Under the pieces are notes generated by a model. The model did not search any database, had not been told where the DNA came from, and was given only the letters and a program-made list of their open reading frames with translations. Below are positions 19,283 through 32,283 of a DNA stretch of 64,000 nucleotides, piece by piece; position 1 is the stretch's first letter; each line of letters starts with the position of its first letter. The stretch comes from Cyclina sinensis (lineage: Eukaryota; Mollusca; Bivalvia; Venerida; Veneridae): NCBI GenBank assembly GCA_012932295.1, contig JAAONU010000001.1:45295134-45359133 (forward strand). The letters run 5' to 3'. The position numbers and the translations under genes are program-made.

Positions 19283-20175
19283 ATCCCCCCGCCAAAGGCG
19301 AAGGTGATATTAGAAATGCCCTTTGTCCGTCCGTGCATCCGTGAGTCTTTGCATCCGTCCGTCTGAAACAATTTTGTCCGGAGCATAACTCCAAAACTAC
19401 TAGAGGGATTTTATTCAAACTTCATACACTGACAGAGCACATTGGTAGGTAGTGCAGTGTTCAAGTCCAATAACTCTACCTTGCCTATTTTTAGAGTTAT
19501 TCCCCTTTATCAGAATTACTTGATAAATTTTGTCCGGAGCATAACTCCAAAACTACTTGAGGGATTTTATTTCATACACTGACAGAGCACATTGGTAGGT
19601 AGTGCAGTGTGCAAGAACAATAACTCTACCTTGCCTATTTTTAGAGTTATTCCCCTTTATCAGAATTACTTGATAAATTTTGTCCGGAGCATAACTCCAA
19701 AACTACTAAAGGGATTTTATTCAAATTTCATACACTGACAGAGCACATTTGTAGGTAGTGCAGTGTGCAAGTCCAATAACTCTACCTTGCCTATTTTTTA
19801 GAGTTATTCCCCTTTATCAAATTAATTTGATAAATTTTGTCCAGAGCATTACTCCAAAACTACTTGAGGATTTTATTCAAACTTCATACACTGACAGAGC
19901 ACATTGGTAGGTTGTGCAGTGTGTAAGAACAATAACTCTACCTTGCCTATTTTTTAGGGGTTTTCTTCAAACTGCAAACCCACATTATTGCATTTACTTT
20001 TTTAAGTCTTTCTATAACAAGAGTTCAACAATACAGCACTTTACTTGAACAGAACAGAACAGAACACATACCATACATGTGGGAGGGGACTTCAACATGC
20101 AACCACTTGAAAGTACAACCTTCAGGTAACTTATTTCCGGCGGGGGGATTAACCATGTGTAACGTGGCTCTTGTT
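19283..20175 (+). mobile_element. Family B pearl/Helentron-like element
   Basis: Left end ATCCCCCCGCC with hairpin CGCC-AAA-GGCG, then GTCCGTCCGT microsatellite pieces and four core units of 150-157 bp (anchor TGTCCGGAGCATAACTCC at 19375, 19531, 19681, 19838). The perfect inverted arm GGCGGGGGGAT is at 20139-20149, the right hairpin CCATG-TGTAA-CGTGG at 20153-20167, and the terminus is CTTGTT. A short (GAACA)n tract lies at about 20047-20066. Non-coding. Confidence 0.82.
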
Positions 20176-23100
20176 AGAAATTTAGAGCTCAGTTTTATTG
20201 AGTTTAAAGCCCTCCTACTATCAAAGCCATAGTGGGCTGGCAGTTTATGTAACCCTTGTTCCTGGGAGAGACCAGTGCTAGGCTAACATGTTTTCTGTAA
20301 GAAACTACCAAACAACATGATATAAATGGTAATTGTCAGAAGTGGGGCTTGAACCATGACCATTAATCAGTGAGAAGTTAAGTGATTTGAAGTCGGCAAC
20401 TTTGAAGCACTGGACAACCGAGACAGGTCTCCATCATAGAGAGCTGGGTGTAAGGGTTTTGTTTTTACAAGATGTAAAATAATAGATTTGTTCTCTTTAA
20501 TTACAGTGAAGTCATTTTTGTGTACATGAGAAGTCGTAGACATGATTATTTCATTTTCATGATAAACTGAAAAAAGAGAGCAGTGAAGGAAAAATATCAT
20601 TCTTTTTCATAATCACAATTTTCCAAAGATAAATTTATTTGTGAAAGTCTGAAATTGAGATAAATGATTCCAGCCACTGATTGTGTAGGACATAAAGTCT
20701 GCTGGGAAATGAACTGGCTTTGCTGTGATACAAAAAAAAGATAATTAATGTAGTTTCTTCAATATCTACAAGAACAATCTTTCGTTAATTTTACCAGACA
20801 AACGTTCAATGTTTTATTCACTGAAAGTGAGTGTGCAATTAACAAAAGTTCCAATCCCCTAATTAGTCTGTTACTTTAGAAGACAGATGGAATGTTTGGT
20901 AGTCTAGCAATTAGGAGAAACATTACTGAATTATCAGGATCTCTTTGATTCAATTGCTGTTGGGTAAGGGACAAAGCTATTTTAGTGCATGCTTTCAAAT
21001 ATTTAACAACAGAGTTCCAGTTTATTGTAGCTTGTAATGCTTAGAAATGGTTGTTTTGCCTGTAGACTGTCTACTGTCATTTGTCTACACTCCAACCTTC
21101 TGTCTAAACAGTCAATAGTATTTGACTGAACTGGAAAGGTAATATGTTTACAGTAGGCACTGCAGTTTATTTAAAGCTTTTAGTGATGCAGTTTTGGAGA
21201 ATCAACTGTTTTTGTAGTCTTTTTATTTATTTAAGTGGTAAATTCAGGCCCTCCTTTCCCTCTGCTCAGTTTTTACCGACTAAACTTCTATACAGGGGCA
21301 AACAAAATCTTGAAAATTAAAAAAAAAAAATCACTATTTTCCACATTGAACTTCTAATTGGTGTAGTAAATCTCTAGTTTTAATACTGTCTCCTTAAATA
21401 TTTATGTCCTTCTCTCACAAAGAAAAGACTATGGAAAGAAGATGAAAGTATGAAATGGATTAGAAGAGATAAACTTGACAAAAAATGGAGATAATTTCTC
21501 CAATTATTTTGGCTACGACCAGTTTTATAGAAAACAGTTCATTTAACACGGTAATAAGGGTTTTCTCTAAATAATTAATTGTAGGCTGTTTACAGATTGA
21601 CAAAATATATATTTTTTTCTTTTATATTGATCTTTGCAACCTTAGACATGATATAAATATAAAATTTGATTTTAAATTTCTTAAATGAACAATTCCAGCC
21701 ATCAATTTAGACAAGACCAATTTTCATTTACAGGGGTATGAATTCAAAAACTTAATAACACACAGAAATCACACTTAATGAGTGTGTGGGCAGATTATTG
21801 TTTGCAATAGTTGTGAAGGCTAAAGTAATTGATGCCAGAATGGTCATTAATGGTTTAGTAAAGTTTTTGCAACTATTAATAATCTTAATATGTAAATGCA
21901 TCAGGAGTTGTGGCCCTTGATAGAGATATACCTCTTGACAATGTTTTTCTCTCAGGCAGTTGCTAATTGTTTGTTATTTGCTCATGATGTTGCTTTTAAA
22001 CATGTTCTTTTGTTCATTAAAAACTGTCATACTTGCAAAACATTTGTTGTCGCTTGTTAGGAATGTTTAACATTATAATACGCTATGGTAAATAATATGA
22101 AAACTTATGTAGTACACTGCAGGGAGCATTTGTTATAAACTGACTCTCCCAAGAACTAGAAAATATAGCTGTATTGCAAATCAATATCTTTGAAATTGTT
22201 TAATTCTCTTCTACTTACATATCTATTAATTCACTTAAAAAAAAGATTTAGAAAACATAATTATGACTGTGTAGCTTCGTTAAATAAAGTCTAATTACCT
22301 CCTTATTATAACCTACTGGATTTGGTGCTCAGTTGCCAGTGGTCATTTTGGTTGCCTCTTGTCTTTCCTCTCAGGTTTGTGGGTGCAAGGGCTGCTTCTT
22401 CAGCAAGAGTTTCTTTAGACAAGGAAACCTTTAAGGCACAATATGTTGCAGTCTGCCTTGGTCATAGGGTGTAACAAGATCTTTATAGCTCTTAAAATCT
22501 CTCATCAGGATAGTAACATGAAAATGTTGCATCTCTTTATTTAATGCTAAGCATAAAGCTTAGCTGTGTTCAACACTTTTACCCCACACACCAGTTGATA
22601 TTGAGGGGAGTTTGGCAGTGCTGTAGTAATTGTTGGTGTCAAATTTAAAAAGGTAGAGAAAATGAGAAAACTTTTGCGTGAGGCCTTCAGGTGATCAGTG
22701 TGCATGAAATTTGAAAATGAAATATTAATGGAAGGTTTTATGTTTCACTGACCTTAGATGCACTCTGGTCAGTGTCCTGTAAGCAAATGATGACTTTATT
22801 TATCAATTTTTAGCACAGATGATTTCTTTTTCAAACATATCCATATACCCATGGTTAATTGTGTCGGTTGGTAAACTTAATTGTGATGGTCTGTTGATGC
22901 CAGATCAGTTATCTAGTAATGATACATTCTAAAAGTGTTTTTGTGTGTGTAAAAACATAAATTCAACCAGATTTCAGCAGAGCCTTCTTAAATTAGTCAA
23001 TTTTGCTATACTTTGAAGATTATTTTTTTTTAATAAAGATATTTGAGAAATAAGTATAATGAGAGGTGAAAATAAAGAGTTCCCAAGTGCTTTTAAGCAA

Positions 23101-23506
23101 AGAAACAGATACAACACCTTTGCCTCAAGTTTCTCTACCACCAGCTGGAACCTTTAGATAGACTTCTTATGGTGACTGAATAATGGGATACCATTATTTT
23201 TGAAGTGAAAGCCAGTTTATAAGTTTGAAACTTGTTGTATTCAACATTGCAGAAGATACTGATCTGGCTGTCATTAAAATTTTACATTATTCTATTATTT
23301 TTAGAACAGTTTGTCTTCCATAGTTAAAGATTCCACAAATTTCTTTGTTGTATGAGAGTTGGGTAATTGAAACTCTTGATTTCTGATGATGTTGATCAGT
23401 TAAAAGTGAAATTTTCTACTCTGCAAGTTTACTAAAACTTCTGATATGTTGAAATGATTGTGGCATATTGAAAAATTCCACTGGATACATGGTTCTGTAC
23501 ATTTTT
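20176..23506. other. No gene seen
   Basis: AT-rich presumed intron. On the minus strand near 20340-20430 a GGTTCAAGCC B-box-like string suggests a very degraded tRNA-derived SINE, but I could not define its ends. The remainder shows no supported feature. Confidence 0.45.
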
Positions 23507-24985
23507 AGCTCACCTGAGCAAATGCTCAGGGTGAGCTATTGTGATCAATCTGTGTCCGGCATTCCGTCGTCCGTCGTCAGTCGTCCGTCGTCAACATTTT
23601 ACTTTAAATGACATCTCCTCCTAAACCACAAAGCTATTTTAAACCAAACTTTACAGAAATGTTCCTTATATTGCCCTTTCCTAAAATTGCTCAAACTGTT
23701 CCGCTCCATTGCACATAAGGGCTGCAAAAGCTAAAAATAGAAAAAATTTCAAACAACATCTCCTCCTAAACGGTTAAGAGATTTTCCACCAAATTTCACA
23801 GAAATGTTCCTTACATAGCCCTCTATTAAAATTGCTAAAATGGTTCCGCTCCATTGAACAAAATGGCTGCCAGAGCTAAAAATAGATTTTATCAATATTT
23901 GGCTTCAAATGACATCTCCTCCTTTACCACTTGGCCATTTTAAACCAAATTTGACAGAAATGTTCCTTATAATGCCCTTTTCTAAAATTGCTCAAACCGT
24001 TCCGCTCCATTGCACATAAGGGCTGCAAAAGCTAAAAATAGAAAAAAATTCAAACAACATCTCCTCCTAAACGGTTGGGAGATTTTCCACCAAATTTCAC
24101 AGAAATGTTCCTTTCATAGCCCCATATTAAAATTGCTGAAATGGTTCCGCTCCATTGATCAAAATGGCCGCCAGAGCTAAAAATAGATTTTTATCAATAT
24201 TTGGCTTCAAATGACATCTCCTTCTAAACCACTTGGCCATTTTAAATCAAATTTGACAGAAATGTTCCTTATAATGCCCTTTTCTAAAATTGCTCAAACT
24301 GTTCCGCTACATTGCACATAAGGGCTGCAAAAGCTAAAAATAGAAAAAAATTCAAACAACATCTCCTCCTAAACGGTTGGGTGATTTTCCACCAAATTTC
24401 ACCAGAATGTTCCTTACATAGCCCTCTATTAAAATTGCTAAAACAGTTCTGCTCCATTGAACAAAATGGCCGCATGAGCTAAAAATAGATTTTCATCAAT
24501 ATTTGGCTTCAGATGACATCTCCTCCAAAAGCACGTGGCCATTTTAAGCCAAATTTGACAGAAATGTTCCTTATAAGGCCCTTTTCTAAAATTGCTCAAA
24601 CCGTTCCACTCCATTGCACATAAGGGCTGCAAAAGCTAAAAGAAGAAAAGAAATCAAACAGCATCTCCTCCTCAATGGTAAGGTAATTTTCCATCAAATG
24701 TCACCGAAATGTTCCTTACATACCCCTGCATTAAAATTGCTTAAACGGTTCTGCTCCATTGAACAAAATGGCCACCGGAGCTAAAAATAGGTTGTTTTCA
24801 AAATATTCCTTCAAATGACATCTCTTCACAAGCTGTTATCACGAAATTGCCTCTGCCCCATGGATTTTTTGTATAAAAGATGAGATCTTTGAATATCTTC
24901 ATTTAGAAAATGTCATGTTGCATCTGATGTTTGCTCAAGCAAAGTACTCAGGTGAGCGATCCAGGGCCATCATGGCCCTCTTGTT
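23507..24985 (+). mobile_element. Family A element (copy 2), dimeric core
   Basis: Left AGCTCACCTGAGC with fold-back partner GCTCAGGGTGAGCT, then CGTCCGTCGTC repeats. The core has two alternating monomers (one with CACTTGGCCATTTTAA, one with CGGTTGGGAGATTTTCCACC) giving four dimers of about 302 bp. The inverted arm CTCAGGTGAGC is at 24947-24957, the right hairpin AGGGCCAT-C-ATGGCCCT at 24963-24979, and the terminus is CTTGTT. Short minus-strand frames here are repeat by-products. Confidence 0.85.
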
Positions 24986-26052
24986 AGCTCACCTGAGCTC
25001 TAAGTGCTCAAGGGTGAGCTTTTGGGATTATTGATTGTCCGCATGCATCGTCCGTCGGTGTGATTTACGTCATCAACAGTTTGTCTTGAACGACTTCTCC
25101 TATATGGCAAAGCCAACTCTGACAAAACATGCCTGAGATATTCTTTGCTTGAAGCCCTAACAAAACTGTTCAAAGAAGTGAATTCTATCAAGAACTCTGG
25201 TTGCCATGGCAACAGAAAGGGAAAACTTTAAAATCTTCTTGTCTGAAACGAGAACGCCCTGAGCCTTAAGATTTGGTATGTAGCATTGTCTAGTAAACCT
25301 CTACCAAGTTTGTTCAAATTATACCACTTGGGTCAAATTTGGCCCTGCCCTCGGGGGTCAATTCATTTTACATAGGCTTATATAGGGAAAACTTTGAAAA
25401 TCCTCTTGTCTGAAACCAAAAGGCCTAGAACTTAGATAGTTTCAATAGAATATCAGCTGAAGGTCTTCTACCAAGTTTGTTCAGATTATGCCCTTTAAGT
25501 CAAAATTGGCCCTTCCTCAGGGGTCATTTGATTTTAATAGACTTATATAGGGAAAATCTTTAAAAAACCTTCTTGTCTGAAACCATAAAGCTAAGGGCTA
25601 AGGTTTTTTACATGGAGCATCAGCTCAAAGTCCTCTGCCAAGGTTGTTCAAATTATGCCCCTGGGGTCATTAACGGCCCTACCCAGGGTCACTTGATTTT
25701 ACATAGGCTTATATAGGAAATCAAAAATCTTCGAGCCTGAGACAACAAGACCTAAAACTTAGATATTTTGCAAAGAGCATCAGTTTGAGGTCCTCTACCA
25801 AGTCTGCTCTAAATAATATACCTATCTTCATGTCTAAAACCACAAGACCTAGAACTTAGACATTTTTGCATAGAGCATCAGCTAGAGGTAGTCTACCAAT
25901 TTATTCAAATTATGCCCCTTTAGTGAAAATTGGCTCTACCCCGGGTAGATTAATATAGGGACAACCTTTAAAAGGCTTCTGATGTTTGCTAAACAACAGA
26001 CCCAAAGGCAAAGTATTCAGGTGAGCGATCTAGGGCCATTATGACCCTCTTG
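24986..26052 (+). mobile_element. Family A element (copy 3), fused head-to-tail to copy 2
   Basis: It begins AGCTCACCTGAGC directly after the CTTGTT of copy 2, with no intervening base. About four core units of roughly 165 bp (CTTCTTGTCTGAAAC..., CCTCTACCAAGTTTGTTCA) are of a different core type from copies 1 and 2. The right arm TTCAGGTGAGC has one mismatch, the hairpin AGGGCCAT-T-ATGACCCT has one mismatch, and the end reads CTTGTA. Confidence 0.82.
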
Positions 26053-26680
26053 TATGATATAGATAACAATTACAAATCTGGAGAGACCCCTTTCTAAGGT
26101 CATTGTATAGGTTTGTGTGACCATTATACACATGTCAGGTAGCTTAAAGAAAAAATGAAAGTATTAAAATTAATAGCTTACAGTTTTGTCTCGTCTTGTA
26201 TGAAAGAATTCACAGTGAAACAGGAACATAAATGCTTGATAAAATGGTAGAAGTTATTTGAATCTGTGGTGAATTAAAGCAATCTTGTGTGAACACATAC
26301 AGATTATTACAGATAATTTATATATAGTATTTGATGTTTATCTACTAGGGTAATTAGATTGTTGGATTATAAATAGATTGTCAAAAGTTTAGAAAATTGT
26401 TTAGTGTTAATACCAGCCTTTATACACTGACATCTTAATAAAATGTTGAGATATTGTCGGAGACTTTTATCAAACTTCATGAACTAAGATACAATTATTT
26501 CTTAACTGATTTAACCGTTTGGGATAAATGCTACTGGTCATAATACACTTTCTTCAGAAATTCATACATTTTTATTTTTTTCATGACTTCATAATAATGC
26601 AAAGAAAGAAACGAAACATACTTTTTAACATCATATTTCCATCAGCACAGGCCTGTTGTCTTTAAAGCACATGCACATTT
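26053..26680. other. No feature seen
   Basis: AT-rich presumed intron without supported features. Confidence 0.5.
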
Positions 26681-26885
26681 GAACCCTTACATTGCTATAT
26701 CTAAAATGAACTTGTCCATCTTTCAATTTAGACAGATCCATTAATTGTTTATAGGGGTGCTTATTGAAAATTTATTGACTGAATGGGGAATAGTGCAAAC
26801 CATGATCAGACTGCATGGATCTGTAACCTGTTCTTGGTCTACACTGATCACAAAGGCAGAGTCAGTTGCCCTCAGGAAGGTTAAA
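26681..26885 (+). repeat. Dispersed 200-bp repeat, copy 2
   Basis: Second copy of the repeat at 18775-18992 in the same orientation. The left edge GAACCCTTACATTGCTATAT and right edge GGAAGGTTAA hint at TTAACC-type termini. Two copies within 8 kb, diverged by point changes, indicate an old dispersed element. Confidence 0.75.
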
Positions 26886-29800
26886 AATACATATGAACTG
26901 AAAAAAGTTAATTCTTACAGGAAATGTTTTATTGGAAAAAAAAAGTATTTCTGAAATTTGTAGTTCTTGAAAATAGAGTGCAGTTAAACATTATGTAGAA
27001 AACCTTTTTGACTTATGACTTTTTATAATCCCACTTGAATACTTAACAAGGAAAAGTTGTTTGATCTTACAGAAACATTTTGTTATTCATTGAGTTAATT
27101 GTATAGCTCTTTAGTTTTATATGTTTCAGTAAGTGTAATTGCATAATATGTAAAGATATAAATGCACATGGTCTAGCCAGAAGTGTGCCGGGGATTGTTA
27201 ACAGTGGGACGTTAACATTTGAAATAATAACTTGCACCCATTCATAATCCTTTTGGCGAATTATAATCCCTTTGTTTTATTAAAAGAAAGAGCAAAACAA
27301 GAACAGGAAGAAGGTAAACAAAGGTTGTGGTTTTTGTGCAGCTTATTTTCTGTTTATTACAGTACAAACACTTTCACTAATGTTGTTATTGCAGCATAAG
27401 CGTGTTTTCAGTTTTATTGTATTTACAAGAAACTTGCTGTGCTTCAAAGCCTTCAATCCCTGATGCAGTTTTAGAAATTAACTGAAAGCTCATACAGTAC
27501 TGGCGATAAGTAAATGGGAACGGTATATAATTTTTTTTCTATGGTTATTTATAGAAAAGCATTAAATATTGTCTTTGCTGCATATGTTTCATTCATTTAA
27601 ATACTTTGAAACAATTAATTAGTGTTCAAATAAACAATTACAGTGATCGCTCTTTTATCTGTTTTAGCTGAAAAAAATAAATATGGGAAATAAATTTTAT
27701 AGAGATGGCATTAACGAGTAATTCGATGGAATGTCTGAGTAACTGACTAGTAAACCTCAGCTTTTCACTCACGCGTGTCAACGATAAGTTATGCATACAT
27801 CTATTTGCAGAATCTTAGGGATTATTATGTAAGAGTGGATGCTCAGAAAATTGTTAAGAAATTCTTCTGAGTAACCGAGTACTTTATCAGAAGATTGACC
27901 AAGTAGTGAAGTATTAGAATGCTGGCTTTTGAAATCTCATTATGTCTCCATAATATTATAGTACCTGCTGATGTTACATGGAATAGGAGAGAGTCAAAAG
28001 GACATAGGATTCTTAATTGACTCCGAAATGATATAGCAAGATAAGATGGCTCAAAAGTTTGTCTTACCTCACCCTTACAGTACATGCAAGCTGAAATATT
28101 TATTTATTATAACCATCACTGAATTTTCTGTGTACTGCAAGTAATTTACAAGGTCATTTACTGATGAGTTCTTTAGAATTATCTTCTTATCATTTAATAT
28201 AATTGTTCACACATTTCATTATGTTATCACAATCCTTCATTTTGGTGTAGATTTGTTAGATTTGTCTGTAATCCCAGTCATAGGCTGCAGGCGAGTTTTT
28301 TTGTCTCATAAAAAATTTGATGATAGCAAACTCGTGCAAAATGCTTGTTTCTAATTAAGTTATAATGATTTGTATTGCTTTTGTGTTTGATGTTTTTCAA
28401 CTGAAGTAATTTTCTTACCAGGTTTAAGTATAATGAAAAACTGTAACTCCTGAAATAAAATTTAGTGAGTTTCTGTAAGGAATTTAGCAGATAACTCTTC
28501 CTGTAATATCATTCAGTGCATAGTTTAAATGTCATGAAGTTCTTTGTACATACCTTGTTGAAACTTATGGTTGCCATTTGAGATTTTAGGAGAAACATCT
28601 TTGATAGAAAACTTCTGCAGTAATTAATAGCAGGTTTATTATTGTTGTGTTTATTTCTTGAAAAGATTTATTATGATGATTGAATGAATAAACATATGAT
28701 GTCATAGTGAAAATATACAATGTTACCATACCTATTACATTGCGGGAATGGTTAATGAAAAGATGTTTAACATATAGCTGTTTATTTTCGTTTTATTAGT
28801 AACTTTTCAGAAATAACTGGCAATTAATCTGTGTGATTGTTCTTCAGAAACCTGGGATTGATAAGTCTAAAATGAGTATTCTTTTCATGTAGGCAAATGT
28901 AGTATGGATATGAAGTACAGATAAGCTTGGTAAAATTTTTTTAGGGATTCTAAAATAGGGTCTCAGACAGGCATTATTGTGTACAAGTCAGTAGTAAGGC
29001 AATGATTGAGTACAGCTGTATCAAGCAGTCATCTGCTTTAATTGGTAGTCACTTCTTATTTATTCTTTCACTAGTTGTTCAAGTCAAGATTATATTGATG
29101 TTATTAGAATCTCATTAATGAAAGCTTTGTCTAGGAAAGCTTACAGATACTGGTATGATGTTTGAGATTCTCTGGGTATAGGTGAGCCACAGTTAGAAAA
29201 AAATTTTGTGAAAGCACACAAGAGATAAAGATGGTATGAACTGATGAAAAATGTATTTACAAAGCTGCTTGTGCTAATTAAGACATTGAAACATTCTGAA
29301 GTCATGAAGAGCCTTTCATCTTCACTTGCTGGAGGCAAAAATGTCAGCTGACCGCCCAAATCGAAATTAACATGGACACAGTTTTGTGTGAGTGCATTAA
29401 ATGCATCTAATTGAGCAAAAACATGATGAAAATATCAATTTATTCAGGTAACATTTAAAAAGAAACAAATCCGTTTGAATGTGAAAGCATTCTATTGTTG
29501 CAGCCATTTTCTGGGGTCATGTACGGTTTGCGTATCAGTATGACCCCATTTACCCTGAATCAACAATAGCGGAGGACACTTGATACAGACGTTTGATTGG
29601 TTTGTCATCTTCTCACCTGTATGATGACAATGAGGCTGTCGACGGAGCAGCACTTTGACTTGTCTTGTTCGCAGCCCATGACAGATTGCAGTGCATTCTG
29701 GGTTAATATCCGTCAGTCAAGATTTCTTTCTGAAAAGTCCACATTTGCATACTTCATATGTCTTGCTTTTTACAAATTTTTGCCACAGAAATAGAAAGAT

Positions 29801-31348
29801 ACAAGTTATTTGATGAAATAGTGTTATTTTCATCAGCCTTAGATTTGATTTGTCTTTTAAGTTAGAAAAGGCAGACCCAGAAAGCAGACTTAAAAGTGCT
29901 CAGCAAACTGATGAAGCAGAAATTTGTCATGGCAATCAGATTGAAAATTTCAACAAAAACTAAACACTTGGCTATGAAACCCTCTTGAAGGATATTGTAA
30001 AGGTATTTATTGCTGACAGATAAAGTAATAAATTGCTATAAACTAAATATTTCGGATATTTCTACACAGATTTGGCTGGCTTCAGATCATGTTTGTGTAT
30101 AAAGTAAACATTGGTTTTGCTTTTGGTGACCTTAATTAAACATAAGCAGGAGAGTTTGGCAAAGCATATTTTTATCAAAACAACTAGAGTGTCAGCTTTG
30201 AAATAAAGCATGTATTTTGTATTCACAACATCTTAATTTTGGCATCAGGCAAACACCCTGGAGTCTGCAGTGACCCATGTTATATTTCATGTTCCATTAG
30301 GTCCACTTGACCATTGGGATTGTGTCATCAAGACCAGCATGTCTGAAAATTTCAGATTAGATTGGTATCATAACTTCGAATGCTCCATTAGACATCAGTC
30401 AAAGATGGGCCTTTTCAGAAGTTGGACTGCCTGTTTTGTCCTGTAGTATTTAGCAACAGATCCAATTAGGATTATACAGGCAGTTAACCAGGGATTATAA
30501 CATTGCTCTATCTCCGGTTTTCACTTGACCTTTGGAAAGAAAAGGTCACTGGCAAGTGAAAGCCAAGCACTGAGCTGGTAGTATGACAGGCTTGGTAATA
30601 CATGCTTGTGCACAACATTTGTCCCTGCTTAAAACTTCTATAAATTTGTCAACTATGTCCCCTGTTTAATTATGAAGAAAATGTAGAACCTGATGTTCTA
30701 TCTTGAACAAAAAGGCTTTGAAATTTGTTTGTGAAACATCTTTTCTTTATAATTATCTTTTAGGTTCAGCAGTTAGCTTGTTTACATTGTTTCTCTTCAG
30801 TAACACGACTTAATGTCTGGTTTCGCTCTAATGAAAACCCTATGTCTGAATGTAACAATGATAGAGGGCTGGGTCTTGGTCACCTGCAATCCTTGATATT
30901 GAATCAGGTTACTTACAATTGTAGCCATGCTACCTATGTACAGCGTCTTTTCAATACAGAACCACTGGGTGCCAATTTAGTGATGCTCCAGTGTAGCAGT
31001 TGTTCAGCTCAGATTTTTAAGAGGTTATTCATAGAAAATACTGTAATGTCTGGTCTAGATGTTATCCACTGCAAACTCCATAAGGGCTTACACAAAGGGT
31101 CTGTCTACAAAAAACATCACCAACATTGTTATTTCTAGATACATATGGACAGCATAATGATCAGTGGTTTGTATAGTTAAGCATGAGAAATACTCTCTTT
31201 CCAGTATGAACAGATGTGAGATATTGGTCTTCATTCAGAAAGTGAAACTGGATGGAAATAATGCTCTCTGTTGTGACAAATTGACACCTTGAAGAAACCA
31301 CAAACACAGTTTGACACCTACAATATTATGGTGGCCTACTTTATTTTT
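26886..31348. other. No confident gene; one candidate 27-nt cassette exon at 27287-27313
   Basis: AT-rich presumed intron. At 27287-27313 an AG...GTAAAC-bounded 27-nt segment fits phase 1-1, the phase left open by UTP6 exon 12, and would add ERAKQEQEE. The open frame at 30842-31138 (98 codons) has no recognised domain. A locally GC-richer stretch at 29510-29760 has no coding evidence. Confidence 0.4.
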
Positions 31349-32283
31349 ATGCCCCCACAAAGTGGGGTGCATATAGCGTTGCACTTGTCCGTCCGTCCGT
31401 CCGTCTATACGTACGTCTGTCCATCCGTACGTCTGTCCGTACGTCCCGAAATCTTGTGAACGCAACTCCTCTTAAACCGGATGGCAGATTTTGCTTAAAC
31501 TTCCAGGGATGAACAACCTTAATGTGTAGATGGTAGTAAAGGAACGAATTTTCGCTGCGACCAAATTTAACAAAATTATGGCCCTTTGTTGATTTTTTTA
31601 CTAGGAATTTTGTGAACGCAACTCCTCTTAAACCGGATGGCAGATTTTGCTTAAACTTCCAGGGATGAACAACCTTAATGTGTAGATGGTAGTAAAGGAA
31701 GGAATTTTTGCTGCGACCAAATTTAACAGAATTATGGCCCTTTGTTGATTTTTTCACTATATACCATATAGAAATTTTGTGAACGCAACTCCTCTTAAAC
31801 CGGATGGCAGATTTTGCTTAAACTTCCAGGGATGAACAACCTTAATGTGTAGATGGAAGTAAAGGAAGGAATTTTTGCTGCGACCAAATTTAACAGAATT
31901 ATGGCCCTTTGTTGATTTTTTCACTATATACCATATAGAAATTTTGTGAACGCAACTCCTCTTAAACCGGATGGCAGATTTTGCTTAAACTTCCAGGGAT
32001 GAACAGCTTTAATGTGTAGATGGTAGTAAAGGAAGGAATTTTTGCTGTGACCATATTTAACAGAATTATGGCCCTTTGTTGATTTTTTCACTATATACCA
32101 TATAAATAATTGAACATATAAATTTTACATTTGAAATTTAATTTAACATGTACATAAGGTTACCTGTAGATCATTTTAGGTATATGTACAGAAAAAATCT
32201 TACATACAGGATATACATGCTCTTGTTTATGAGCACTTATGCATAAGTGGGGGCATCCGTGTCCTATGGACACAGTTCTAGTT
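31349..32283 (+). mobile_element. Family C pearl/Helentron-like element
   Basis: Left ATGCCCCCAC with fold-back GTGGGGTGCAT across an AAA loop. Then comes GTCCGTCCGTCCGTCC and related tetramers (about 31388-31446), four core units of 156-167 bp (anchor GTGAACGCAACTCCTCTTAA at 31456, 31612, 31779, 31946), the inverted arm GTGGGGGCAT at 32247-32256, the right hairpin GTGTCC-TAT-GGACAC at 32259-32273, and terminal CTAGTT. The open frames on the minus strand come from the tandem units. Confidence 0.85.

Noticed and set aside
20340..20470. Minus-strand tRNA-like segment with GGTTCAAGCC
   Set aside because: The A box is not convincing and no ends can be defined, so it is mentioned only in the regional note.
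30842..31138. 98-codon frame with several Cys and His residues
   Set aside because: No zinc-finger spacing, no splice context and no recognisable homology.
31235..31757. Minus-strand frames rich in RTDG and KSTKGHN repeats
   Set aside because: The CCGT microsatellite and tandem core of the family C element explain them.
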